Assembly (NCBI RefSeq): GCF_003665065.1
Contig: NZ_RCHR01000004.1
Coordinates: 396,310 to 460,309 of the forward strand
DNA from: Oceanobacillus piezotolerans
GTDB taxonomy: Bacteria; Bacillota; Bacilli; Bacillales; Amphibacillaceae
Length of the DNA stretch: 64,000 nt
Reading direction: 5' to 3'
Each line of letters opens with the position of its first letter. Position 1 is the stretch's first letter. The notes under the pieces are model-generated. The model saw only the letters and a list, made by a program, of their open reading frames with translations. It had not been told where the DNA came from and did no database searches. Made by a program: the position numbers and the translations under genes. Below are positions 44,628 to 52,542 of the stretch, in pieces.

Positions 44628-45716
44628 TTAATTATTTGTTTTGTTTACAACGTTTTCCAAATAAACGGGATTAATAATTGCTTCATAAGAAGACACTTCT
44701 AATTTTGTTGTTAATGATTTTTGGTCAACTAAAAAGTCTCCAATTTTCTTTAAGGATTCCGCAGTGTTTCCGATATTCCCCGAAGTACCAAGAAAATCTT
44801 TTGATAATTGCTGTTCTGGAGTTAACCAAATTGAACCTTTTGCCTGTTTCGCTGCTTCTTCTTCACTAATGTGAAGCCCCTCTGCCCAGAGTTTTGCAGC
44901 TTCATCCGGATTTTCTGTATATAGTTGTTGTGCACGAATTAGTTGTTTAATATATAATTCTACGATTTTTGGATATTTTTCACCAAATTCAGTATGAACG
45001 ACACCATACGTTCCGGTTGGATGGCGCTGTTCTGCTAAATCAGCACTGGAAATTAACCTAGTACCATCTTTTAAGATTTCAGTTAAAATTGGATCCCATG
45101 TATAGGCAGCATCAATATCACCACGTTGCCATGCAGATAATATATCTGGTGCCGTTAAGTCAACAATTTGTACGTCTGCTTCTGTTAGGCCATTTAATTG
45201 CAAAGCACTTAATAAACTATAATGCGAAGTTGATGCAATCGTTGTTGCAACGCGTTTCCCTTTCAAATCTTCAATTCTATCAATACCTGAATCTTTTTTA
45301 GTGACCAACGCTTCTGCCTCACCTACTGTTTGACCTGCCCAGAAAATTTCATAAGGAGTTTTGGATTCGACCGCAATACTTACAGGAGGATCTCCAATGC
45401 CAATTTGGATATCGATCGCTTTTGATAATAACGCGTTATTTGCATCACGACCGGTTTGGAATGAGATCCAGTTTACTTCAACCCCCAATTGATTTAACTC
45501 CTCTTCCAGCCAGCCTTGTTGTTTTACAATTAAGCTGTCATCTATATATTCGAAATAACCGATATTTAAAACTTCGGGTAAGTCTTGTTCTGATTCTGCA
45601 TCAGATGCTGATTCTGATCCAGCTGTACCTGTTGATTTTGCATTCCCACAAGCAGCAACTAAAGTGGCTATAAGTATGAAAAGTAATAGAGCACTCCATT
45701 TTTTTAATCTCATCAT
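44628..45716 (-). CDS. ssuA: Sulfonate-type ABC transporter substrate-binding lipoprotein
   Basis: A 362-residue lipoprotein with lipobox LVAAC, a Ser/Ala/Glu linker, and the SsuA/NMT1 fold seen in LNIGYFEYIDDSLIVKQQGW, IQIGIGDPPVSIAVES, LKGKRVATTIASTSHYSLL and WQRGDIDAAYTWDPIL. It binds an aliphatic sulfonate, taurine or a related compound outside the cell and delivers it to the permease/ATPase encoded upstream. The gene symbol reflects family only. Confidence 0.88.
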   Translation of the reverse strand: MMRLKKWSALLLFILIATLVAACGNAKSTGTAGSESASDAESEQDLPEVLNIGYFEYIDDSLIVKQQGWLEEELNQLGVEVNWISFQTGRDANNALLSKAIDIQIGIGDPPVSIAVESKTPYEIFWAGQTVGEAEALVTKKDSGIDRIEDLKGKRVATTIASTSHYSLLSALQLNGLTEADVQIVDLTAPDILSAWQRGDIDAAYTWDPILTEILKDGTRLISSADLAEQRHPTGTYGVVHTEFGEKYPKIVELYIKQLIRAQQLYTENPDEAAKLWAEGLHISEEEAAKQAKGSIWLTPEQQLSKDFLGTSGNIGNTAESLKKIGDFLVDQKSLTTKLEVSSYEAIINPVYLENVVNKTNN

Positions 45717-45737
45717 GTATTCCTCCTAATCTCTCTT

Positions 45738-46517
45738 TTACGATTGGCTATTAATGAGGTGTAGAATTTCTTCTCGATATTCTTGAAATTCCTTTGTAAA
45801 GCGAACACTATTATCTTCCGCAGTGATGTGATTTGTAAATGTTGGAAGTAACTCTTTTACGATACGGCCTGGACGTCTGGACATCACAATGACTTTTGTG
45901 GCCAATAATAAGGCTTCATCCACATCATGAGTAATGAAAATAATTGTTTTTTTCGTTTCTCTCCAAATATCACGTAGTAAATTTTGCATTTGTTCCCTTG
46001 TTAAAGCATCTAGTGCGGAAAAAGGCTCATCCATTAGCAGCACTCGGGGATTGTTTACCAAAACGCGAGCAATGGCTGCACGTTGTTTCATCCCTCCAGA
46101 TAGCTCATACGGTTTACTTTTCATAAACTGGGATAATCCGATCTTATCCAGAAAATAACGGACCGTTTCTTTATCTTCTTTTTTCCTCATTTTTAATCCG
46201 AAATGGACGTTTTGCTCGACGGTTAACCAAGGATATAACGCAGGTTGCTGGAACACCACCCCACGATTCCAATCAATCCCATTAATTTCAGAACCATCAA
46301 TTTGTGCGGAACCATCGGTTGGCTCTATAAAGCCAGCTATAATTTTTAGTAAAGTGCTTTTTCCACACCCCGATGGACCTAAAATAGACACAAACTCTCC
46401 TTCTTCTATGTCTAAATTAACATTTTGAAGGGCCAGCACATCTCTTCCTTTTGTTCCATAGGTTAATTGAATATCCTTAAGTTCTAATACCTTCGCTTTC
46501 ACTTCTAAGTTTACCAT
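45738..46517 (-). CDS. ssuB: Sulfonate/nitrate/taurine-type ABC transporter ATPase
   Basis: About 259 residues from ATG 46517, which follows AGAGGTGA by 4-5 nt (an earlier frame start at 46547 lies inside the permease gene). Walker A LGPSGCGKST, Q-loop VVFQQPALYPWLTV, signature LSGGMKQR, Walker B LLMDEPFSALDALTR and FITHDVDEAL are typical of SsuB/TauB. It powers the adjacent permease. Confidence 0.93.
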   Translation of the reverse strand: MVNLEVKAKVLELKDIQLTYGTKGRDVLALQNVNLDIEEGEFVSILGPSGCGKSTLLKIIAGFIEPTDGSAQIDGSEINGIDWNRGVVFQQPALYPWLTVEQNVHFGLKMRKKEDKETVRYFLDKIGLSQFMKSKPYELSGGMKQRAAIARVLVNNPRVLLMDEPFSALDALTREQMQNLLRDIWRETKKTIIFITHDVDEALLLATKVIVMSRRPGRIVKELLPTFTNHITAEDNSVRFTKEFQEYREEILHLINSQS

Positions 46518-46528
46518 CTGATCACCTC

Positions 46529-47380
46529 TTAATCTTTTCCTTTCCAAGGGACTATTTTTCCTTCTGCAAATCTCAATAAACGGTCTAAAATAATACTAAT
46601 AATTCCCATAACAATTAATCCCATGAAGATGATGTCACTCCGCATAAATCGACTTGCATCAATGACCATCCAGCCTAAACCACTTACACCTGCTACCATC
46701 TCTGCAGCAACAAGCGTTCCATAAGAAGCAACCATTGAAGTTCGCAAACCTGTGAAAATATAAGGCAAGCTTGCTGGGAATATAATGTAGAAAAACGTTT
46801 GCCATTTATTTGCCCCTAGATTATACGCTCCTTGAATATACTCTGTTTTAACATTCTTCACCCCTGACATCGAGGCAATAAACATTGGTGCAAAAGCAGC
46901 AAGAAATAGTAATACGACTTTGGATAAATCACCAATACCAAACCAAATGATTAATACGGTGTAATAAGCAAGTGGTGGTAATGATTGATAAAATTCAACG
47001 ATTGGGTCGAAAACAGCTCGTATTTTTCTGTTGTATCCACTTGCCAGCCCAAGCAGTATACCTAAAACAGCTGCTAAAAAATATCCAGTTAGTAAACGTG
47101 TCATGCTGTCGAGTATATGAACCCATAATGAATTTCCTTTATATCCAGTCGTTATCACCTCTTGAAAGCTTTGTAATACAGTGGCCGGTGAAGGCATAAT
47201 TAACGATGAAACGAATTCTAATTCCGTTAACACAAACCAAGCAAGTAAAATGAAAGTAAATGTGGAAATAGTAATTAGCGTTTCTATATTCCATACTTTA
47301 TGCCGCTTTTTCTTTTTCCTTGGTATTTTATCGTTTACTAATTTCTTTTTTTCCATGTACACCTCTTTTAGTTGAACCAT
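46529..47380 (-). CDS. ssuC: Sulfonate-type ABC transporter permease
   Basis: A 283-residue permease with a very basic N-terminus (KIPRKKKKRHK) and about six helices. It has the SsuC/TauC blocks SLIMPSPATVLQSF, FDPIVEFYQSLPPLAYYTVLIIWFG split over two helices, and an EAA-like loop YNLGANKWQTFFYIIFPASLP. It is the first gene of a four-gene operon (permease, ATPase, binding protein, monooxygenase), an order unlike the usual ssu order. AAGGGGTG precedes the ATG. Confidence 0.92.
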   Translation of the reverse strand: MVQLKEVYMEKKKLVNDKIPRKKKKRHKVWNIETLITISTFTFILLAWFVLTELEFVSSLIMPSPATVLQSFQEVITTGYKGNSLWVHILDSMTRLLTGYFLAAVLGILLGLASGYNRKIRAVFDPIVEFYQSLPPLAYYTVLIIWFGIGDLSKVVLLFLAAFAPMFIASMSGVKNVKTEYIQGAYNLGANKWQTFFYIIFPASLPYIFTGLRTSMVASYGTLVAAEMVAGVSGLGWMVIDASRFMRSDIIFMGLIVMGIISIILDRLLRFAEGKIVPWKGKD

Positions 47381-47675
47381 CTCTCACACCCCTTTAATTT
47401 CTCTCCAATTTTTACTTCTGAGCTATGAATAATATCCGAATTCTCTTCATTAAAAACAAAAAGGACACAGAAATCGTATAAAACGATTTTTCTGTATCCT
47501 TTGGTTTTCCAATCGGATATGCCTTATTTAATTTATAAAAAGAGAAATTACCCCTTAATGACAGTTGTTTAACTGTACTCAACCATGTGCACAAGATGGA
47601 GAGTAAAACCCATAAAGCTATTTTATAGGCCATTAAAATTATTTATATTTTAATCCCATTATTCCTACCTGTCAA
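47381..47675 (-). promoter_or_regulatory. Promoter and attenuator leader of the sulfonate operon
   Basis: Minus strand TTGACA (47670-47675), 17-nt spacer and TAAAAT (47647-47652) form a near-consensus promoter. The ~260-nt leader contains a small ACAGTT/AACTGT hairpin and a strong terminator at 47451-47500 (GGATACAGAAAAATCG paired to CGATTTCTGTGTCC, then TTTTTGTTTTT) about 70 nt before the permease ATG. No S-box or T-box consensus is visible. Confidence 0.75.
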
Positions 47676-47729
47676 CTAGTTTTTTCATTTTTAAAAACAT
47701 TACCATCAAAAAATAATTTACTAAGTTAA

Positions 47730-47879
47730 TACAGAAATTCAGGTTTTGCACTTGAAACAGATAACAAACAAGCACAAGAGCTGTATCAAAATGCTGCCCA
47801 GCAAACACAGGAAATCTTACAGAATATAGAGCCAATAATCCAGCAAATGGAACAAGAGGAACCGCAATATATACAATAA
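47730..47879 (+). pseudogene. 5'-truncated DUF1657 gene remnant
   Basis: The frame reads GFALETDNKQAQELYQNAAQ and continues to IEPIIQQMEQEEPQYIQ before TAA, matching the C-terminal two thirds of DUF1657 proteins that accompany spoVA-type operons (typical ending LExEEPQYKG). The frame is closed upstream by a stop at 47727 and has no start codon. A terminator follows at 47888-47916. Confidence 0.65.
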
Positions 47880-47887
47880 GATATCCC

Positions 47888-47916
47888 GGAGGCTGATTTA
47901 AAACCAGCCTCTTTTT
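47888..47916 (+). terminator. Terminator after the DUF1657 remnant
   Basis: GGAGGCTGATTTAAAACCAGCCTCTTTTT: GAGGCTG/CAGCCTC stem with a T-run. Confidence 0.8.
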
Positions 47917-48049
47917 AACATCACCCTAACTTTTTGTGCATTACGACAAACAAAACATCAATAATGATAGGATGTTCTTTCGTAAAAAAAAGATTATTGT
48001 AAAAAAATCTAATATCCAACAGATTCTTTATGTAAAGGTGGAACAAACA

Positions 48050-48235
48050 ATGGAGAAGAAGAATATTGCAGGAATTGGTGATGAAATTTTCTTTTAAGCC
48101 CGAGATAAAAAGTATTGTTGAAAAGATCTATGAGAATTCAGTTATCGTATCGGTTACTGAAAACACTACTAATTCGGAGTTTGAAGGGGTAAGACAGTCG
48201 TTGGACATAAAAATTACTCTAATGGCTATAGTATG
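48050..48235 (+). pseudogene. Frameshifted DUF2187-like (YkvS-type) gene
   Basis: After an AAAGGTGG site the ATG frame reads MEKKNIAGIGDEIFF and stops. A shifted frame goes on FKPEIKSIVEKIYENSVIVS up to EGVRQS, and a third gives VGHKNYSNGYS. Together these follow the DUF2187 pattern (GDxIxF, VxKVYENSVIV, VVGHKNY), with two frameshifts. Confidence 0.6.
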
Positions 48236-48239
48236 AAAA

Positions 48240-48265
48240 GGCGCCTTCCTGTGCAGGTAGGCGCC
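48240..48265. terminator. GGCGCC hairpin, bidirectional terminator
   Basis: GGCGCCTTCCTGTGC pairs with AGGTAGGCGCC; the minus strand ends in TTTT. It follows the DUF2187 relic and ends the lipoprotein transcript from 48354-48521. A close copy lies at 48735-48761. Confidence 0.65.
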
Positions 48266-48353
48266 AAAGTAAACATACTCTCAGTACATTATTTAGATTG
48301 TAGTATCCTGCTGTTGTAGTCAACAGACATAGGTAGTATACACTGAATATCAA

Positions 48354-48521
48354 TTACTGATTACCATTTCCATCCATATCGTTTTCATTTTGCTGTTGTT
48401 GTTCAGAAGGTTCTTCAGTTGGGTCTGGCTCCTGTTCATCATTTGGTGTCCCACACCCGAACAATAACCCTGTAGATAGGAATGCAATAACCATACCCAT
48501 AGTTAATTTTTTCAATTTCAT
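48354..48521 (-). CDS. 55-residue lipoprotein
   Basis: A short gene with GAGGTGAT 5 nt before the ATG. The product has a basic start (MKLKKL), a hydrophobic segment and a lipobox LLFGC, then an acidic Glu/Gln/Pro/Asn-rich tail (TPNDEQEPDPTEEPSEQQQQ) of about 30 residues. It is predicted to be anchored to the outer face of the membrane. Function unknown; many Bacillaceae encode such minimal lipoproteins. Confidence 0.75.
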   Translation of the reverse strand: MKLKKLTMGMVIAFLSTGLLFGCGTPNDEQEPDPTEEPSEQQQQNENDMDGNGNQ

Positions 48522-48668
48522 CTCTATCACCTCACTTTAATAATCTCTATCCCCACTTATTTGTTTCCTTTTTTAAGAACCTTATCCTTAGAAAAGAACA
48601 TCATAATCATTGTTTTTGGAGGTATCTTCTCTTACTCTTGTTCTTTAACCATTCCATGGGTATAACCT

Positions 48669-48716
48669 AAAGGGAATAAGACAGTGTTTGGACATAAAAA
48701 TTATCAGGTTTCTTGA
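48669..48716 (+). pseudogene. 3' fragment of a second DUF2187-like gene
   Basis: Reads KGNKTVFGHKNYQVS then TGA, matching the end of DUF2187 proteins and the relic at 48050-48235, and is likewise followed by a GGCGCC hairpin. Confidence 0.55.
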
Positions 48717-48734
48717 TAGTTTACAGCATGAAAA

Positions 48735-48761
48735 GGCGCCTTCCCAATACAGGAAAGCGCC
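48735..48761. terminator. Second GGCGCC hairpin
   Basis: GGCGCCTTCC/GGAAAGCGCC stem, lying between the convergent DUF2187 fragment and phoU; the minus strand carries TTTTCAT. Confidence 0.6.
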
Positions 48762-48839
48762 ATTATTTAAAACTAAAGTAAATTAACATTCATTTTTTTG
48801 TTACGTTGTTTCGGGTATCTACGCTCGTGTTCTAGCTTT

Positions 48840-49499
48840 TTAGTTTAAACTAAAGTTTACACCCTTAACAAGATAAATAATGCTTTCTCCTATATTTGTA
48901 ATGTGATCAGCAAACCTTTCGAGATATCGAGCAATTAAAACTACTTGCATAACATATTGGATTTGATCAGGATCTGTTGCTTTCTCTCCTAATAGTTCAC
49001 TGACAATTTCCTTGTAAATCTTATCGACCTGGTCATCCATGATTCCAAGTTGTCCTGCAATCATAATGTCATCATTTTCAAATGCATGAATCGATTGATC
49101 AAGCATTTCCAGAGTCAATATCTGCATTTTTTTTAATTCTTCATGAACACCTGTAGCTTTATAATCCTTACCTAAGTGAATGGTAGACCAAGCAATATTT
49201 TTGGCATTGTCTGCCATTCGTTCAATATCAGTTACAATTCGAAGCACAACAATGATTCTGCGAAGATCAGTCGCAACAGGATGCTGTTTTGCAATCAGCA
49301 GTATTGTCTTATCATTGATTTCCATTTCGAGTCGATCAATATCTTTGTCATTTTCAATGATTAGTTTAGCCTTATCAATATCCCGATTGTAAAAGGATTC
49401 GATTGCATCAATGAGTGCTTGCCCCGACATATTCATTAAGGTAACAATATCCTTATGTAACGCTATAATTTCCTTGCTAAATTGATCACGTGTCTTCAT
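48840..49499 (-). CDS. phoU: PhoU-type phosphate signalling regulator
   Basis: A 219-residue helical protein made of two three-helix bundles. Each repeat has the E/DxxxD metal-binding pattern: near IENDKDIDRLEMEINDKTILLIA and near MDDQVDKIYKEIVSELL. ARYLERFADHITNIGESIIYLV ends the protein. PhoU restrains phosphate uptake through the Pst transporter and the PhoR kinase. No pst genes are nearby, so it is solitary here. Confidence 0.92.
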   Translation of the reverse strand: MKTRDQFSKEIIALHKDIVTLMNMSGQALIDAIESFYNRDIDKAKLIIENDKDIDRLEMEINDKTILLIAKQHPVATDLRRIIVVLRIVTDIERMADNAKNIAWSTIHLGKDYKATGVHEELKKMQILTLEMLDQSIHAFENDDIMIAGQLGIMDDQVDKIYKEIVSELLGEKATDPDQIQYVMQVVLIARYLERFADHITNIGESIIYLVKGVNFSLN

Positions 49500-49813
49500 C
49501 TTTTCATCCCCTTAAATTATTATCTTCTTTAAAATAAAATGTATATGTTCATACAGCTGTAAATAACACTTGATATTAAATAATCTGAATTGGTTTCTCC
49601 ATTGTACTATAAAACGAGTCTAAATTTATAATATATTATGAATTTTTACAAACTATTTTTTCGAGTCTTAAGAAATAACAAAGATACTATCATTGATTAG
49701 ACATTGTTTAACTAACTCAACTACTTCTTTTAGTTTCCCTTCCTCAGACAGTTGCATATTAGTATCTATTGCTGAGTATATTTGTTGTCTTGATTAACAC
49801 GCTCCTTTACATA
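49500..49813. other. Intergenic stretch; one short coding-like frame
   Basis: No intact gene. On the minus strand 49668-49757 a 29-codon frame (MQLSEEGKLKEVVELVKQCL) looks coding but lacks a ribosome binding site, so it may be a remnant. Confidence 0.35.
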
Positions 49814-49842
49814 TAAAAAAGACACCCACAATGTGAATGCCT
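49814..49842 (-). terminator. Terminator of the 157-residue lipoprotein gene
   Basis: Minus strand AGGCATTCACATTGTGGGTGTCT forms an 11-bp stem with G-U pairs, followed by TTTTTT. Confidence 0.7.
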
Positions 49843-49851
49843 CTTGTATTT

Positions 49852-50325
49852 CTATTCAATTATCGTTGCTATTATGATAGGCATACCTGATTCATCCTTG
49901 CCATCGTATACACCATACGCTGTAACAACCTGACCTTCTTCTATAGGGATTTTTTCAGTTTTCATATCAACTACATGATACACACCATTTTCATTTTCAC
50001 TTTCTTCAACGGATAGCATGAAGTCCCCGCCTCGTAAGTCTTCCGGAAAAATGTTTGTAATCTCACCAGAAGCTTTTAACTTGGTACCTTCTTCAACTTC
50101 ATTTCCATTAATTTTTTCAAAATCTGCTTCAATCGCTTCTTCTTTTAATTGTTCATTCCGTTCTTCTTGGGTCGGTTCAACTGTACCCTGTTCAGGAGAA
50201 TCATTCTGTTCGACCTCGACCGGTTCACTTACTTCATCTTCAGTACAAGCAGTAATTATTATAATCATTAACATGATAATAATAAACAGTAGTATCAAAA
50301 CCTTCTTCAAACATATCCTCCTCAT
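49852..50325 (-). CDS. 157-residue lipoprotein with C-terminal beta domain
   Basis: The N-terminus is a long hydrophobic signal (LLFIIIMLMIIIITAC) with lipobox IITAC. An acidic Glu/Gln linker follows to ~residue 65, then a domain with alternating strands (KLKASGEITNIF, DFMLSVEESENENGVYHVVD, IPIEEGQVVTAYGVYDG) that resembles small OB-fold or DUF-type exported domains. The family is not firmly recognised. It has its own terminator and no operon partner. Confidence 0.8.
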   Translation of the reverse strand: MRRICLKKVLILLFIIIMLMIIIITACTEDEVSEPVEVEQNDSPEQGTVEPTQEERNEQLKEEAIEADFEKINGNEVEEGTKLKASGEITNIFPEDLRGGDFMLSVEESENENGVYHVVDMKTEKIPIEEGQVVTAYGVYDGKDESGMPIIIATIIE

Positions 50326-50556
50326 AGTAAGAATATGAATTTATTATGGTTGAGTTGGGAAAATCATGCAATGAAAATGACACCTCATTACGAGATTGCC
50401 AGGAAGAGACGGTTACGTAGTCATCAAAAATCTCACTACGCGAAACTTCTGTGTAGGCACTTACCATATCTTCAGCAACAATACTAGCTCCAAAGGCAAA
50501 ATACGGTTAGTAGGTGTTCTATATATTTTTAAGTGTTGCCGCTGCTTTCAAACAAT

Positions 50557-50608
50557 AAAAAGAATAGCTGTCCCCTGCAATATATACAGAAAACCAGCTA
50601 TCCTTTTT
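50557..50608. terminator. Bidirectional hairpin
   Basis: AAAAAGAATAGCTG and CAGCTATCCTTTTT flank a ~25-nt loop, giving T-runs on both strands. The surrounding 50326-50806 gap has no gene I can support. Confidence 0.5.
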
Positions 50609-50806
50609 CTCTCCAAACATTTGTCGGTATGCGATGATCATGAACCACTTTTTCCGTTGCCATCTAAGTTGCTAAGTGCTTTCAAACCTCTTACGGTTTG
50701 ATGTACTTTTTATATACCCCCTGTCCAAATACATAAACATCATTTTTATAAGAAATTTTTGTATTTATTCTTTTATCTAAAGTTATAGCCCTTCCTCCAA
50801 CTCTGA

Positions 50807-50995
50807 CTACTTATTTTTTTCTTCTCTTTTAGATGATTCGTCAACATCATTCATGATATGTTTTGTAGCACTTTTGAATTCGTTTAATGCTCTTCCCACT
50901 GACTTTCCTATTTCCGGCAATTTAGATGGACCAAATACAACTAATGCAATTACAAGAATTAGAATTAATTCTGAAACACCAATATTACTCAACAT
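50807..50995 (-). CDS. tatA: Twin-arginine translocase subunit TatA
   Basis: A 62-residue protein with one N-terminal membrane helix ([15 protein letters not shown]), the [21 protein letters not shown] hinge and amphipathic helix, and a charged tail. TatA oligomers form the pore that exports folded proteins with TatC. No tatC lies nearby. GAGGTGAT lies 6-7 nt before the ATG. Confidence 0.93.
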   Translation of the reverse strand: MLSNIGVSELILILVIALVVFGPSKLPEIGKSVGRALNEFKSATKHIMNDVDESSKREEKNK

Positions 50996-51446
50996 CTCCC
51001 ATCACCTCGTAGGATACTCTTTATTAATGACATTATTACCTTCTTCTGTCTTATTTGTGAATATACTCACAACACATAATTTATGTTACTCAATATAACA
51101 ACAAAACATCATATTACTTAACAATCTCCATTTGGACCTAAAGTATCGGATGTGTGTTACTAGTGTGCGATCTGACTTAGATTCATGGTTAATAGAATGG
51201 TTCTATATCCTAGTATTTGGGTAAATAAGATGGAAATGACAAGTACCTTTACACTCTCAAAAAAAATTATTCCGGCTGTATAGCGCTTACTTATTTTTTA
51301 CATTCATTTAATATTCGTTAAGATGTCATAAATCTCCTGCTTATACACCTAATAGACCAAAGAATTAGCCAAAGAAGAGTTTGACAACGGAAAATAATCG
51401 GAGTAGATTATATCTTATTAAAACAAAACGAAAATCCAAGCACCTT

Positions 51447-51640
51447 TTAGTCGCTTAATTATTTTTATGAGCGGGGGAACCATCGAATAACAGGTTGTTA
51501 TTCAGGGGTGAATCTTACTGATTGGTAAGAAGGGATACTCTCAGTCCCTAATCCGGCAGCTAACCTCGTAGGCGTTAATTTGCAATTCCGAGAGAAGGGT
51601 CAACGGTTAAGCCGAGGACCACTCTTTGTGGTCTTTTTTT
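51447..51640 (+). ncRNA. c-di-AMP riboswitch (ydaO/yuaA type) with terminator
   Basis: Conserved elements in order: TCGCTTAATT, GAGCGGGGGAACCA, CAGGGGTGAATC, AAGAAGGGATACTCTCAGTC, CCTAATCCGGCAGCTAACC and TCGTAGGCGTT, closing with GGTTAAGCCGA. A GACCAC..GTGGTC hairpin with seven T residues follows at 51617-51640. Cyclic di-AMP binding should terminate transcription and shut off the KTR potassium uptake genes downstream. The preceding 50996-51446 stretch has no gene. Confidence 0.95.
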
Positions 51641-51672
51641 ATTGGTGTTGCACACAGAAAAGAGGAGAAACA

Positions 51673-52329
51673 GTGAGGAAGCAGTATGCAGTAATTGGGT
51701 TAGGGAGATTTGGCAGCAGTATTTGCAAAGAGTTATATCAGCTGGGCCATGATGTCCTAGCAATTGATATTAACAAGGAAAGGGTTATAAATATTGAAAA
51801 ATATGCAACCTATGCGGTGAATGCAGATGGAACCGATGAAGATGCTTTAAAATCACTTGGGATAAGAAATTTTGAAAAAGTCATTGTCACAATCGGGGCA
51901 AACATTCAGCCAAGTATCCTATGTACATTAATTCTTAAAGAATTAGGTGTGAAGGAAGTTTGGGTAAAAGCTCATGACCAAAAACATGTAAGAATTCTAG
52001 AAAGTATTGGCGCTGACCGTATCATCCAGCCTGAATATGAAATGGGGATTCGTATTGCTCATCAGCTGGATTCTTCGAGAGTCATCGAGTATGTGGAACT
52101 TTCAAAGGATCATAGCATCGTAGAGTTGGAGGCGACTAAAAAAAATGATAATAAATCGTTAAAACAATTAGATATACGTGCGAAATACGGATGTACCATA
52201 TTGGCTATCAAAAGAGGGGAGGAAGTTGTGGTTTCTCCTTCTCCTGATGAAAAGATTTCCGAAGGAGACTTACTTGTAGCTATAGGTCATAAAGTAGATC
52301 TTGTACGCTTTCAGGAAAAAGGGATGTAA
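51673..52329 (+). CDS. ktrA: Ktr potassium uptake system regulatory subunit
   Basis: A 218-residue cytosolic RCK protein. The N-terminal Rossmann fold has IGLGRFGSSICKEL and AIDINKERV; the C-terminal RCK_C domain (~140-218) ends with EGDLLVAIGHKVDLVRF and is the usual c-di-AMP site. ADP/ATP binding gates the KtrB channel. The GTG start at 51673 follows GAGGAG by 5 nt; longer frames reach back into the riboswitch and are excluded. Together with the riboswitch this gives c-di-AMP control at both RNA and protein level. Confidence 0.94.
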   Translation: MRKQYAVIGLGRFGSSICKELYQLGHDVLAIDINKERVINIEKYATYAVNADGTDEDALKSLGIRNFEKVIVTIGANIQPSILCTLILKELGVKEVWVKAHDQKHVRILESIGADRIIQPEYEMGIRIAHQLDSSRVIEYVELSKDHSIVELEATKKNDNKSLKQLDIRAKYGCTILAIKRGEEVVVSPSPDEKISEGDLLVAIGHKVDLVRFQEKGM

Positions 52330-52542
52330 GACATATAAAAGATGATATCTTACAATCACACAGGTGGTATTCGATTAATCTAAGTCCATCCTATTAATTG
52401 AAGATATTATCACCTAAAATACGTCTGTAGGAAAGAAGAGTAATTCAAGCATCATTTATACTTAATGGCTTTTGTTTAACTGAATAAGAAAAAGTAGAAG
52501 ATTTGTAATGAGGATTAACCAAACTTGGTTTAATAAAAAATA

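Noticed and set aside
47412..47633. 73-codon minus-strand frame in the sulfonate leader (MAYKIALWVLLSILCTWLST)
   Set aside because: Its ATG lies within about 10 nt of the predicted transcript start with no ribosome binding site, and the frame runs through the terminator hairpin; a shorter leader peptide cannot be excluded.
49668..49757. 29-codon minus-strand frame with coding-like composition
   Set aside because: No ribosome binding site and too short to support; mentioned only as a possible remnant.
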